Numbered from the stretch's first letter, positions 48,176-56,500 are shown. The stretch: DNA of 64,000 nucleotides from DATCZS01 sp036525795 (GCA_036525795.1 DATCZS010000112.1:30812-94811); one strand, 5' to 3'. Program-made: numbers and translations. The notes: generated by a model not told the origin, from the letters alone.

Positions 48176-48622
48176 ATGGACCGTTCCACCCTCACTCGAT
48201 CGCGGCCGGGCCGCTTCGTCGCCCTGTTGTGGGTCACCCTCCTGATGCTGTCTGCGTGTGGGCTCAACAGTCGCGGACCGTGGGTCGACGAGTTCGGCCG
48301 GCGCCTGCAGGGCGTCGAGATGATCGAGTTCGACGGATTCGTGGCGTGCGGCCAGGAGCGGGTGATCTTCATTCGCTTCTTCTCCGACCAATACGCCAAG
48401 GACCCACGGGGCCAGCTCGGGGAACTGCGCTCCCAGGCGGGTGAGACCCTCACGTTCTCGGTGCTCCCGGCCTTGCCCGAGGGGCTTCTCGCCACCGGAT
48501 TCACCCACGCCGGCCGCGAGGTGTTCGTCGGCGACGACCGGGCCGACTATCTCTACATCCTTCTTCCCAACGGCGAGGTGGAGCGCTGGCCCCGCGCCGA
48601 AGTCGAGTGCGAGAGGGAGTGA
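48176..48622 (+). CDS. Small lipoprotein of unknown function
   Basis: A 148-residue protein with a lipoprotein signal: basic start (MDRSTLTRSRPGRF), hydrophobic core VALLWVTLLMLSA and lipobox LSAC, with lipidation at about Cys 28. The mature part (GVEMIEFDGFVACGQERVIFIRFFSDQYA...) has two more Cys (VACG and VECERE) and no recognisable domain. It follows the endonuclease gene by 45 bp. Confidence 0.75.
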   Translation: MDRSTLTRSRPGRFVALLWVTLLMLSACGLNSRGPWVDEFGRRLQGVEMIEFDGFVACGQERVIFIRFFSDQYAKDPRGQLGELRSQAGETLTFSVLPALPEGLLATGFTHAGREVFVGDDRADYLYILLPNGEVERWPRAEVECERE

Positions 48623-48665
48623 CGCCACCCGTCCGGAATCGTCTTCGCCTTCGGCGCCGAGAGGC

Positions 48666-49106
48666 TCAGTACCCCGTCAGCTTGCGGTGGTCCCAGGAGA
48701 TCACCTCGACAGGGTCGACGCTGACCACCGTGTTCTTGGTCTTGAAGCGTCCGAACATCGCCTCCACCGCCGCGTGGTCGATGGTGGCGAGCCCCTGACG
48801 CTTCCGGGTCACCTCGGCGTACACGCGCATGACGAGATCCGGATCGGCCGAGAGCCTGGCCCGACCCTTGACCATCACCCCCCGCAGTTCGGCGTAGTCA
48901 TCGCCCTCCTCGACTGAAACGGTGATCCGATCGTCGCGCAGGAGGTTGACGATGCGCTGGCTCTTGGTGAACGAGCGGAAGGTGACCAGGCCGTCGAGCA
49001 CGCAGAACCACAGCGTGGTGAGGTGCGGGAAGCCGTCCCTCCCCAGGGTGGCCACCTGCAGGTGGTGGGAGGTGGCGAGCATCTCGGCGATCTCGGTCTC
49101 GCCCAT
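48666..49106 (-). CDS. PPOX-class, probably F420-dependent oxidoreductase
   Basis: A 146-residue split-barrel flavin/deazaflavin-binding protein: EMLATSHHLQVATLGRDGFPHLTTLWFCVLDGLVTFRSFTKSQRIVNLLRDDRITVSVEEGDDYAELRGVMVKGRARL is the standard pattern of actinobacterial F420- or FMN-dependent PPOX proteins. The substrate is unknown. The ATG at 49106 is chosen; upstream frame merges into the heptad repeats. On the minus strand it faces away from panB. Confidence 0.82.
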   Translation of the reverse strand: MGETEIAEMLATSHHLQVATLGRDGFPHLTTLWFCVLDGLVTFRSFTKSQRIVNLLRDDRITVSVEEGDDYAELRGVMVKGRARLSADPDLVMRVYAEVTRKRQGLATIDHAAVEAMFGRFKTKNTVVSVDPVEVISWDHRKLTGY

Positions 49107-49471
49107 TGATGTGTCACGACGGGGCACGACCTCGGGTCCTGGGTTTCGAGTGAGTGATGGTATGCACGTCGCACGTCTCACGTCGCAAGGCTTGAGTCGC
49201 AAGTCTTGAGTCGCAAGTCTTGAGTCGCAGGTCTTGAGTCGCAAGTCTCAAGTCTCGAGTCGCAAGTCTTGAGTCTCAAGTCTGTCGGTCACCGAGCCTG
49301 AGAGCTGCGCCGCAGGCGCCATCGCGTGATGCAGAGGTGGACCGCCGGACTACCCTTTCGACTGCTGTGCCGAGCACGGGCGACCCGCATGGGCGGCCGA
49401 GGCTCATCAGGCGCAGGCCACAACCCTTGTTCGATCCCCCAACCTTCGGGTGGGGAGAGAGGAGCACTGCA
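49107..49471. other. 365-base intergenic region with heptad array, no gene seen
   Basis: Between the PPOX gene and panB I find no open frame with coding character. The left half is the minisatellite at 49164-49281. The right half (49282-49471) ends in a GAGAGGAG ribosome-binding site 8 bases before the panB ATG and probably holds the panB promoter; a small inverted pair CCCGCATGGGCGG-like stretch lies near 49383, but nothing firm. Confidence 0.5.
49164..49281. repeat. Heptamer minisatellite, about 16 units
   Basis: From 49191 the sequence is an unbroken series of 13 heptamers of form C-T/G-N-A/G-AGT or its variant: CTTGAGT and CGCAAGT alternate four times, then CTCAAGT, CTCGAGT, CGCAAGT, CTTGAGT, CTCAAGT. 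Three related units (GCACGTC, GCACGTC, TCACGTC) precede it from 49164. Together with 2824-2851 and 2997-3013 it forms one repeat family. Confidence 0.88.
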
Positions 49472-50347
49472 ATGGCCGACGCACGCGCCAAGGTGACCGT
49501 CCCCGCCGTCCGCGCCCGCAAGGGCGGAGACAGGTTGACGATGGTCACCGCCTACGACTTCCCGTCCGCCCAGATCGCTTCGGAAGCGGGCATCGACATG
49601 ATTCTCGTCGGCGACTCCGTCGGCAACGCCGTCCACGGCTTGGAGGACACACTCCGTGTCACCGTCGACATGATGGTGCTCCACGGGGCGGCGGTGGCCC
49701 GGGCCAAGCCCCACAGCCTGGTCGTGGTGGACATGCCCTGGTTGAGCTATCACGTGTCGATCGAGGAGGCAATCCGCAACGCCGGCCGGATGGTGCAGGA
49801 GGGCGGCGCCGAGGCGGTCAAGCTCGAAGGGGCACGGCCGGAGGTGGTCGAACGGATCGTGGACGCCGAGATCCCCGTCCAGGGCCACCTCGGACTGACG
49901 CCCCAGTCGGTGCATGCAATGGGCGGGTACAGGGTCCAAGGGAAGGCGCTCGATGCCGCCCGCCGGATGATCGCCGACGCCCGCGCCCTCGAGGCTGCCG
50001 GCGCGTTCTCCCTGGTGCTCGAAGGCGTTCCGGACCTGCTCGGCGAAGTGATCACCCGCGAGGTGGGGATCCCGACGATCGGGATCGGTGCCGGTCCCGC
50101 CACCGATGGCCAGGTGCTGGTGTTCCACGACGTCCTCGGCATCGGAGGCGGGCGGTATCCCAAGTTCGTCCGCAGCTACGCCGACCTTCGGTCGGAGTCG
50201 ATCTCCGCGCTCGCCCGGTATGCCGATGACGTGCGTGCCGGATCGTTCCCGGCCGCCGCCGAGACCTATCACATGTCAGAAGACGTGACCGCAGAGCTTC
50301 TCGAAGAGGTGTTGGCATCCGGCGACTTGGTGCCGTCGCAGTCCTGA
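49472..50347 (+). CDS. panB: 3-methyl-2-oxobutanoate hydroxymethyltransferase
   Basis: First committed step of pantothenate synthesis: transfers hydroxymethyl from methylene-tetrahydrofolate to ketoisovalerate. The 291-residue product shows MVTAYDFPSAQIASEAGIDMILVGDSVGNAVHG (metal Asp), MPWLSYHVSIEEAIRNAGRMVQEGGAEAVKLEG, PVQGHLGLTPQSVHAMGGYRVQG and IGIGAGPATDGQVLVFHDVLGI. Start ATG 49472 has a GAGAGGAG ribosome-binding site. panC and panD are not near. Confidence 0.94.
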   Translation: MADARAKVTVPAVRARKGGDRLTMVTAYDFPSAQIASEAGIDMILVGDSVGNAVHGLEDTLRVTVDMMVLHGAAVARAKPHSLVVVDMPWLSYHVSIEEAIRNAGRMVQEGGAEAVKLEGARPEVVERIVDAEIPVQGHLGLTPQSVHAMGGYRVQGKALDAARRMIADARALEAAGAFSLVLEGVPDLLGEVITREVGIPTIGIGAGPATDGQVLVFHDVLGIGGGRYPKFVRSYADLRSESISALARYADDVRAGSFPAAAETYHMSEDVTAELLEEVLASGDLVPSQS

Positions 50348-50361
50348 TCTCGGCCTGCTCG

Positions 50362-50799
50362 ATGGGCTCCGCCGTCCCGGCACCGCCCGTCGAGCCGGTC
50401 GGCTCAGACGTGTCATCGGCGTGGACGCTGGCCGGTTTCGACGAACTCGAGGTCACCGTCGATGGGGCTCCCGTCACCGTGGCGCTGGCCGATACGCCTG
50501 CCCTGCGGCGCAGGGGCCTCCAGCAGGTGGTCGATCTGGGCCGCGCCCAGGGAATGCTGTTCTCGTGGGGAGGCGGCACGGTGGACTCGCGGTTCACCAT
50601 GCGTGACACGCTCATCGAACTCGACATCGGTTTCTTCGACGCCGACGGCCGCATGGTCGATCTGGTCCGGATGACGCCGTGTGCGGGAGAGCCGTGTCCC
50701 AGCTACGGGGCGTCCGCTCCGTACGCCTACGCCCTCGAGATCCCCGTGGGCGGGTCGCTCGAGATCGACGGGTCGACCGTGCTCGTCGGTCTCCCATAG
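50362..50799 (+). CDS. DUF192 protein, probably a lipoprotein with unclear start
   Basis: From ATG 50362 a 145-residue protein with a DUF192 domain (VTVALADTPALRRRGLQQVVDLGRAQGMLFSWGGGTVDSRFTMRDTLIELDIGFFDADGRMVDLVRMTPC). DUF192 proteins are usually exported. Directly upstream in the same frame, within the panB end, lies a run RRLGAVAVLISAC that reads like a lipoprotein signal with Cys codon at 50356, but there is no ATG, GTG or TTG in that frame. Either an unusual start (ATC at 50317) is used, the base calls hide one, or the resemblance is chance. Confidence 0.75.
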   Translation: MGSAVPAPPVEPVGSDVSSAWTLAGFDELEVTVDGAPVTVALADTPALRRRGLQQVVDLGRAQGMLFSWGGGTVDSRFTMRDTLIELDIGFFDADGRMVDLVRMTPCAGEPCPSYGASAPYAYALEIPVGGSLEIDGSTVLVGLP

Positions 50800-50853
50800 G
50801 CCTCAAGGAGGTCCTCGGATCTGCCGAACACTGGTCCGGGAGGTTCCCTTCGA

Positions 50854-52521
50854 GTGTCGACCGTCCTGTATTCGCAAACCAAACCGGCCGAGGCGGCGGC
50901 GGGCGAGCGCACCCCGGCGCATCCAGATGGCTCGTTCGACGCGCTCAGCATCGGAGCTGCCCTGGTGTGCGTGGTTCTCGCACTGGCAGTGGCATTCGAG
51001 ATGCCCTCGCGGGTCTGGGATGGCAGTGCCGCCCAGTTGGGCCTGGTGGCGCTCCTCGGTGCGACCGCCTATCTCATCTCGTTCTCGGTCGACCGTGGGA
51101 TGGCTCAGGATCGTCGCAGCTGGGTGCTGGTCGGATACGGTGTGAACGCCCTGGCGCTGGCCGAGCTGACCCGGCTCTTCGTGGGAGAGGGGCCGTCGTT
51201 CGGACTCGTCGACACCCTCACCGTCGCCTTCGCCCTGGTGGCCGCCGGCGGTCTGCTCATGCTTCCCCACGCCCACGACTCGACCGCCGGACGGTTCCGC
51301 CTGGGGCTCGACGCCGGGGCAGGGGCGGTCGCGATCTCGGCTCTCCTGCTCGATGCGTCCCTGAGGACCGGCGGGGGAGCGGTCGATCTGGTGATGCTCC
51401 TCAGGCTCGTTCCCGAGCTCGTGCTCTGCGCCGCCCTTCTGGTCACCGCGCTGCGCCGCTCCCCGTATCGGCTCGATCGTCGTCTGATGACGTTCACCGC
51501 CGGAGCGGCGCTGTGGATCCTGGCCGATGTCGTGACAATGGCGTCGGCGGGCGGTGGCGCGGTCGCGTTGCGTCTTGCTGCGACGGGCTCGTTTGCGGTG
51601 ATGGCGTGGTCGATTCGGCGTCCTGTGGCCACGCGGGTGATGCCGGTCGTACGGACCCCCCTGTGGACGCTGGTGCTCCCCTACGGGTTCGTGGCAGTGC
51701 TGTGTGCGACCTTCTTCCTGCGGGTGCTGGGCGATTCGGTTCCACTCTCAGGACCCGTCCTCTGGGCGACGGTGTTGGTCGTCGCGATGGTGGGGCCGCG
51801 GCAGATGCTCGCTGCCCGCGAGAACCGGCGCCTGGTCGAGCTCGAGCGAGACCACCTCATTGCGTCGGTGTCCCATGAGCTGCGCACCCCGCTCACCGCA
51901 GTGACCGGGTTTGCGGACGTCATCTGGGACGAGTGGTCCGATCTAGGCGCCGGGGAGGCGCGGGAGATGATGGGCATCATCCGCTCGCAGTCCCATCACC
52001 TGTCCCGCATCGTCACGAGCATCGCGACGCTGGTCCGCGACGACCTCGACGGCATCTCTCTCGACGTGGGCCGGGTCGATGCGAGGGAGCTGGTGGCGGA
52101 TGCCATCAAGGCGGTGTTCGACCTCAACGCCGGTCCTGCCCCGGTCTCGGCCCAGGTGGAGGCGTACACGGAGGTGATCGGCGACCGAAATGGGCTGACG
52201 GAGGCCCTGGTGGCGCTGCTCAAGAATGCCCAGCGCTACGGCCGGGGCAGGATCGTCGTCCTGGCCGGGCGACGCGACGATGCCAGGCTGTTCGAGGTCC
52301 ACGACGACGGCGACGGGGTTCCGCCCCGGTATGCCCAGCTCGTCTGGGAACGCTTCGAGCGCGGAGAGCATGCCCTCAACTCCCGAGTGCCGGGGTCCGG
52401 TCTGGGGCTGGCACTCGTTCGGACGATGGTGAAGGCCCACGACGGCCGCGTCGGGTACCGGCGGTCCGAGCGTCTCGGTGGGGCCTGTTTCTGGTTCGAG
52501 ATCCCCTACGACCCCACCTGA
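50854..52521 (+). CDS. Orphan sensor histidine kinase
   Basis: A 555-residue kinase with about ten membrane helices (residues 30-310), then a HisKA domain with phospho-acceptor His (LIASVSHELRTPLTAVTGFADVIW) and a HATPase_c domain (N-box EALVALLKNAQRYG, G1 HDDGDGVPPR, G2 GSGLGLALVRTMVKAHDG). The multi-helix sensor has no recognised signal domain. No response-regulator gene is adjacent, so its partner lies elsewhere. GTG 50854 is preceded by GGGAGG. Monocistronic as far as can be seen. Confidence 0.88.
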   Translation: MSTVLYSQTKPAEAAAGERTPAHPDGSFDALSIGAALVCVVLALAVAFEMPSRVWDGSAAQLGLVALLGATAYLISFSVDRGMAQDRRSWVLVGYGVNALALAELTRLFVGEGPSFGLVDTLTVAFALVAAGGLLMLPHAHDSTAGRFRLGLDAGAGAVAISALLLDASLRTGGGAVDLVMLLRLVPELVLCAALLVTALRRSPYRLDRRLMTFTAGAALWILADVVTMASAGGGAVALRLAATGSFAVMAWSIRRPVATRVMPVVRTPLWTLVLPYGFVAVLCATFFLRVLGDSVPLSGPVLWATVLVVAMVGPRQMLAARENRRLVELERDHLIASVSHELRTPLTAVTGFADVIWDEWSDLGAGEAREMMGIIRSQSHHLSRIVTSIATLVRDDLDGISLDVGRVDARELVADAIKAVFDLNAGPAPVSAQVEAYTEVIGDRNGLTEALVALLKNAQRYGRGRIVVLAGRRDDARLFEVHDDGDGVPPRYAQLVWERFERGEHALNSRVPGSGLGLALVRTMVKAHDGRVGYRRSERLGGACFWFEIPYDPT

Positions 52522-52649
52522 TCGGAGGGCGGCGAGGAGGCGGACTCCCCCCGGGGGCACCGCGTCGTATCGAGCCGGCGCCGGTCGATCTCGTCCATCC
52601 AGCGGCTCGCGGTCGATGACCGGCCGGAGCAGGCTCACCGGCCGCCGCT

Positions 52650-52679
52650 TTGCCCACAGCCGAGCCGACCCCGTACACT
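52650..52679 (+). promoter_or_regulatory. Promoter of the rpsF-ssb-rpsR-rplI unit
   Basis: TTGCCC (52650-52655) and TACACT (52674-52679) are separated by 18 bp, a good sigma-70-type match, about 100 bp upstream of rpsF. The 259-base gap between the kinase and rpsF contains no gene that I can support. Confidence 0.5.
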
Positions 52680-52780
52680 GCCATCACCGGAGGGAGTCGT
52701 TCGCGTACTTCCCCGATCCACCTGCTCCGTCAAGTCGGCGGGGCCTTCCGTATCCACGGATGTCCAGAGGAGGAACAACA

Positions 52781-53068
52781 TTGCGTAGCTATGAGCTGAT
52801 GACGATCCATCGGCCCGAGCTCGCCGAAGACGACGTGCGCTCCAAGGTGAGCGAGATGGAGACGTTTCTCGGCGAGAAGGGCGCGACGGTCGCCAAATCC
52901 GATCTGTGGGGCAAGCGCCGCTTCGCCTATGAGATCAACCACCTGAACGAGGGTTACTACACGGTCGTGACCTTCCAGGCCGAGAGCCAGGCCGTCGACG
53001 AGCTGGACCGGATGCTCCACCTCTCAGACGACGTGGTCCGGCACAAGATCGTCCGACCCGGGGCGTGA
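52781..53068 (+). CDS. rpsF: Ribosomal protein bS6
   Basis: A 95-residue small-subunit ribosomal protein: RSYELMTIHRPELAEDDVRSKVSEMETFLGEKGATVAKSDLWGKRRFAYEINHLNEGYYTVVTFQ. It binds S18 in the 30S platform. The TTG at 52781 is chosen because AGAGGAGG lies 7 bases upstream and it gives the family's normal N-terminus. It starts the conserved rpsF-ssb-rpsR-rplI block. Confidence 0.95.
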   Translation: MRSYELMTIHRPELAEDDVRSKVSEMETFLGEKGATVAKSDLWGKRRFAYEINHLNEGYYTVVTFQAESQAVDELDRMLHLSDDVVRHKIVRPGA

Positions 53069-53131
53069 CGTTCATGTCACACCCGTTCGTCAGGATGGCG
53101 GCGGGTTCGGTCCCCAAGCAAGGAGTGTGAG

Positions 53132-53578
53132 ATGTCAACCAACTCCGTGACCCTCATCGGAAACCTCGTCGAAGATCCAGAGCTGCGGTTCACCCCGTCG
53201 GGGGTCCCGATGGCGCGCCTTCGTTTTGCGGTGAATCGCCGCTGGCGTGACCAGAGCGGTGAGTGGCAGGAAGAGACCAGCTACTTCGGTGGCACCGTGT
53301 GGCGCGATCAGGCCGAGACGGTGGCCGAGTCCCTGACCAAGGGAGCGCGCGTCATCGTGGTCGGCCGGCTGGAGCAGCGTTCGTGGGAAACCCAGGACGG
53401 CGACAAGCGGTCGATCGTCGAGGTCGCCATCGACGAGGTCGGCCCCAGCCTGCGCTGGGCCACCGCCACCGTCAACCGGACCAGCCGGGGCGGTGGTGGC
53501 GACTTCGGCGGGACCTCGGCTCCGCCGCCCGGTCCCGTCGCCCGCGACGACTACGGCCCAGACGAAGCACCATTCTGA
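53132..53578 (+). CDS. ssb: Single-stranded DNA-binding protein
   Basis: A 148-residue SSB: one OB fold (NSVTLIGNLVEDPELRFTPSGVPMARLRFAVNRRWRDQSGEWQEETSYFGGTVWRDQAETVAESLTKGARVIVVGRLEQRSWETQDGDKRS), a Gly-rich linker and an acidic tip ending DEAPF that recruits partner proteins. The usual DDDIPF end is only partly kept. Lies in the normal place between rpsF and rpsR. Confidence 0.94.
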   Translation: MSTNSVTLIGNLVEDPELRFTPSGVPMARLRFAVNRRWRDQSGEWQEETSYFGGTVWRDQAETVAESLTKGARVIVVGRLEQRSWETQDGDKRSIVEVAIDEVGPSLRWATATVNRTSRGGGGDFGGTSAPPPGPVARDDYGPDEAPF

Positions 53579-53596
53579 TCCCAGGAGCAACACCAC

Positions 53597-53875
53597 ATGG
53601 CACGCAAAGCCAACAAGCCACAGCCGCGTCAGCGGCGCCGCCGTCCAGACGCCCAGTCGCGGCGGGTGAAGAAGAGAGTCTGTCAGTTCTGCCAGGAGAG
53701 AGTCGACTACATCGACTACAAGGACGTGAGCATCCTTCGTCGGTACATGTCCGACCGGGCCAAGATCCGCGCTCGCCGGGTCACGGGTAACTGCCCGCTT
53801 CACCAGCGGGAAGTCGCCGTCGCCATCAAGAACGCACGTGAGATGGCGCTTCTGCCATACGTGGGGGGACGATGA
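53597..53875 (+). CDS. rpsR: Ribosomal protein bS18
   Basis: A 92-residue protein: KKRVCQFCQERVDYIDYKDVSILRRYMSDRAKIRARRVTGNCPLHQREVAVAIKNAREMALLPYV. Unlike many S18 proteins it keeps a full zinc-ribbon-like set (CQFC and CPLH), the C+ form; bacteria often have a second, Cys-free copy used under zinc shortage. Its stop overlaps rplI (ATGA). Confidence 0.95.
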   Translation: MARKANKPQPRQRRRRPDAQSRRVKKRVCQFCQERVDYIDYKDVSILRRYMSDRAKIRARRVTGNCPLHQREVAVAIKNAREMALLPYVGGR

Positions 53876-54318
53876 GACTCATCCTGCTCTCCAACGTTGC
53901 CGACCTGGGCAAGAAGGGGGATCTGGTCGAAGTGGCCGACGGCTTCGCCCGGAACTACCTGCTTCCCAAGAAGAAGGCGATGCTCGCCACAGACGGGGCC
54001 CTCGACCAGGCCGAGAAGCTGCGCGCAGCGCGGGAGCAGGCCGAGAAGGTCGCCAAGGACGAGGCGGAGCGCGTCGCCAGCCAGCTCGCCGGAGTGCGGG
54101 TCGTCTTGGCCGCCCAGGCCGGTGACGAAGGCAAGCTCTACGGGTCGGTGTCGGCTGCCGACGTGACGGAGGGCATCAAGAAGTTCACCGGGGTCACGCT
54201 GGATCGATCGGTGCTCGAGCTGCGGGTTCCGATCAAGGCGATCGGCCTGCATGAGGTGTGGGTCAAGCTCCACGCGGATGTCGAGTTCCCGGTCACGATC
54301 GACGTGATTCCCGCCTGA
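53872..54318 (+). CDS. rplI: Ribosomal protein bL9
   Basis: A 148-residue L9: N-terminal domain MRLILLSNVADLGKKGDLVEVADGFARNYLLPKKKAML, long connecting helix (EKLRAAREQAEKVAKDEAERVASQLAG) and C-terminal domain LYGSVSAADVTEGIKKFTGVTLDRSVLELRVPIKAIGLHEVWVKLH. It ends the ribosomal block and is followed by two hairpins. Confidence 0.95.
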   Translation: MRLILLSNVADLGKKGDLVEVADGFARNYLLPKKKAMLATDGALDQAEKLRAAREQAEKVAKDEAERVASQLAGVRVVLAAQAGDEGKLYGSVSAADVTEGIKKFTGVTLDRSVLELRVPIKAIGLHEVWVKLHADVEFPVTIDVIPA

Positions 54319-54336
54319 GATCGGCCGAGTCGGCTT

Positions 54337-54369
54337 CGAGAGGGGACTCCACGACGGCGTCCCCTCTCG
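54337..54369 (+). terminator. Terminator hairpin after rplI
   Basis: CGAGAGGGGAC (54337-54347) pairs perfectly with GTCCCCTCTCG (54359-54369) over an 11-base loop, 18 bases after the rplI stop. Confidence 0.75.
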
Positions 54370-54370
54370 T

Positions 54371-54402
54371 CGCGAAAACGAGGCCTTGATCGGGTTTTCG
54401 CG
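54371..54402. promoter_or_regulatory. Second hairpin between rplI and dnaB
   Basis: CGCGAAAAC (54371-54379) pairs with GTTTTCGCG (54394-54402) over 14 bases, directly behind the first hairpin. Further on, CACGTGTG (54454-54461) and CACACGTG (54480-54487) form an inverted repeat 18 bp apart, close upstream of the dnaB coding region. Confidence 0.5.
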
Positions 54403-54527
54403 CCCGGCATGAGGGCCGGTACGGTGGGACTGCCCCCGGAAGTGTGCCGGGGTCACGTGTGTCCGAACGGTTTTCGTCACACACGTGCGGTATGAGTACC
54501 TCAATCGTCCCAGGAGCCTGCCACCCG

Positions 54528-55874
54528 ATGACATCGGTGTCCGAACGGAGAACGGAGCGTGTGGCCGGCCGGGTCCCTCCTCACTCGGTCGAATCCGAGG
54601 AGTCGGTACTCGGCTCCATTCTGCTCTCGGTGGACGCCGCCAACGAGGTCATGGACAAGCTCGTTCCGGACGACTTCTACGTCCCTGCCCATCAGTCGAT
54701 CTACCGGGCCATCCAGTCGCTGTTCAACGCCAATCAGGCGATCGATGCCATCACCGTCTCGGAGGAGTTGCGCCGAACCAACGACCTCGAGGGGATCGGG
54801 GGAGTCGCCTACGTCACCCGCCTCATCGACGTGGTTCCGTCGGCGGCCAACGTCGAGTACTACGCGGGGCTCGTCGAGGAGTACTCGCAGCGCCGCAGCC
54901 TGATCCGGGCGGGCTCGAGCGTGCACGATCTGGCGTTCCGGCTCGACGACGAGATCTCGACGGTGCTCGATCGGGCGGAGCAGACGGTCCTGTCGGTGGC
55001 GGCGCGCCGGGTCGGAGACGGGCTGGCCTCGTTGGGGAGCCTGTTCTCGCCGATCCTCGAGGAACTCGAGGCACTGGAGGCTGCCGGGTCGGATGTGATC
55101 GGTCTCTCGACCGGCTTCCGTGACCTCGATCGCAAGCTCACCGGGCTCCATCCCGCCAACCTGGTCATCATCGCCGCCCGGCCGGCCATGGGAAAGAGCG
55201 CACTCACCGCCAATGTGGCGGTGAACGTGGCGCTGGCGGGCAATCCGGTGGCGTTCTTCTCCCTGGAGATGTCGAAGGAGGAGGTCGCCCAGCGAATGCT
55301 CTGCGCCATGGCGCGCATCGACTCGATGAAGCTGCGCACGGGAAAGATCGGCGAATCGGCCTGGCCGCGGCTCACCGACGCCGCCGGACGTCTCTACAGC
55401 GCCCCCGTCTTCGTCGACGACTCGCCTGTGGTCACCGTCACCGACATCAGGGCCAAGTGTCGCCGGTTGAAGCGGCAGCACGGGCTGGCGCTGGTGGTGG
55501 TCGACTACATGCAGCTCATGCAGGGCACGTCACGGGAGAACCGGCAGCAGGAGATCGCCGACATCTCGCGGTCCCTCAAGAACCTCGCCCGCGAGCTCGA
55601 GGTCCCGATCATCGCCGTCAGCCAGCTCAACCGGAACCTCGAACAGCGGGAGGACAAGCGGCCCCGGCTGGGCGACCTTCGTGAGTCCGGGTCGCTCGAG
55701 CAGGATGCCGACATCGTCATCTTCATCTACCGGGACGAGTACTACAACGAGGCGACCGAACACAAGGGGATCGCCGAGGTGATCGTCGCCAAGCACCGTG
55801 CCGGTTCGACCGGCAAGGTGGACATGACCTTCATGCCCGAGTTCACCCGCTTCTCGGACCTGGGCCGGGACTGA
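54528..55874 (+). CDS. dnaB: Replicative DNA helicase DnaB
   Basis: Hexameric helicase of the replication fork. The 448-residue product has the N-terminal DnaB domain (RVPPHSVESEESVLGSILLSVDAANEVMDKLVPDDFYVPAHQSIYRAI), RecA-like Walker A AARPAMGKSALTANVAVN, Walker B LVVVDYMQLMQG and the DnaB loop SGSLEQDADIVIFIYRDEYYN. No intein is present. ATG 54528 is chosen for its AGGAG 13 bases upstream and fit to the family N-terminus; ATG 54492 or GTG 54444 are alternatives, but the latter would place the inverted repeat inside the gene. Confidence 0.93.
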   Translation: MTSVSERRTERVAGRVPPHSVESEESVLGSILLSVDAANEVMDKLVPDDFYVPAHQSIYRAIQSLFNANQAIDAITVSEELRRTNDLEGIGGVAYVTRLIDVVPSAANVEYYAGLVEEYSQRRSLIRAGSSVHDLAFRLDDEISTVLDRAEQTVLSVAARRVGDGLASLGSLFSPILEELEALEAAGSDVIGLSTGFRDLDRKLTGLHPANLVIIAARPAMGKSALTANVAVNVALAGNPVAFFSLEMSKEEVAQRMLCAMARIDSMKLRTGKIGESAWPRLTDAAGRLYSAPVFVDDSPVVTVTDIRAKCRRLKRQHGLALVVVDYMQLMQGTSRENRQQEIADISRSLKNLARELEVPIIAVSQLNRNLEQREDKRPRLGDLRESGSLEQDADIVIFIYRDEYYNEATEHKGIAEVIVAKHRAGSTGKVDMTFMPEFTRFSDLGRD

Positions 55875-55878
55875 CAGC

Positions 55879-55905
55879 GCCGGCACCGGCGGCGAGCGTG
55901 CCGGC
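55879..55905. terminator. Hairpin between dnaB and the universal stress protein gene
   Basis: GCCGGCAC (55879-55886) pairs perfectly with GTGCCGGC (55898-55905) over an 11-base loop, 4 bases after the dnaB stop and 17 before the convergent stop. Confidence 0.65.
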
Positions 55906-55922
55906 TCCTCGGCGCCCGGGTG

Positions 55923-56357
55923 TCAGATCGGAACGCCCACCACCGGGCACGGTGCGTCGAGCAAGATCTCCTGGGCGGCGCTGCCCAGGATGAGCTTGCC
56001 GACCCTGGAACGATTGCGGACCCCGATCACGATGAGGTCGGCGTCCTCCTCCACCGCAACCCGACGCACCGTCTGCGCCGGGTCGCCGATCTCCACCCGG
56101 GACCTGGCCGTGGCCGGTCGATCGCCTGTCTCGCCCAGCGAGTCGGCGAGCTCGGCGGTGAGGCGGGTGACCAGTGCGTCGTCGAACGACGAGTCGGGGG
56201 GGAGGTCGCGCCGGAGGTTGGCGACTTCCTCGCGGCTCAGGACGTGGAGGGCGGTCAGCTGGGCGCCGAGCGCGTTCGCCAGCCGGACTGCCTCGGCCAG
56301 GACGCGATCGGTCCCGGCGACCATGTCGCCGGCGGCCAGTATGCGGCGGTAGCTCAT
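55923..56357 (-). CDS. Universal stress protein (UspA family)
   Basis: A 144-residue single-domain USP: MSYRRILAAGDMVAGTDRVLAEAVRLANALGAQLTALHVL at the start and DADLIVIGVRNRSRVGKLILGSAAQEILLDAPCPVVGVPI at the end, with the G-x2-G-x-GS-type ATP-binding loop in RVGKLILGSAA. Probably ATP-binding; the role in stress is general. ATG 56357 has GAGGAG 10 bases upstream. Confidence 0.87.
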   Translation of the reverse strand: MSYRRILAAGDMVAGTDRVLAEAVRLANALGAQLTALHVLSREEVANLRRDLPPDSSFDDALVTRLTAELADSLGETGDRPATARSRVEIGDPAQTVRRVAVEEDADLIVIGVRNRSRVGKLILGSAAQEILLDAPCPVVGVPI

Positions 56358-56500
56358 GGGCGGATGCTCCTCGGTGAGGCCTGTCTCGATCGTACGACCG
56401 GGGAGGCACCGCCGGGGATGGGCAAGAGCCACTTCCGTGGGGCCCTCCGCCTCTTCGCAACCCGTCCGAGTACGGCGGGTTGGGAGCGTCCCGGCCGCTC

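Noticed and set aside
49164..49281. Repeat array considered as CRISPR
   Set aside because: Units are 7 bp in direct tandem, without spacers, and no cas genes are present; it is a minisatellite.
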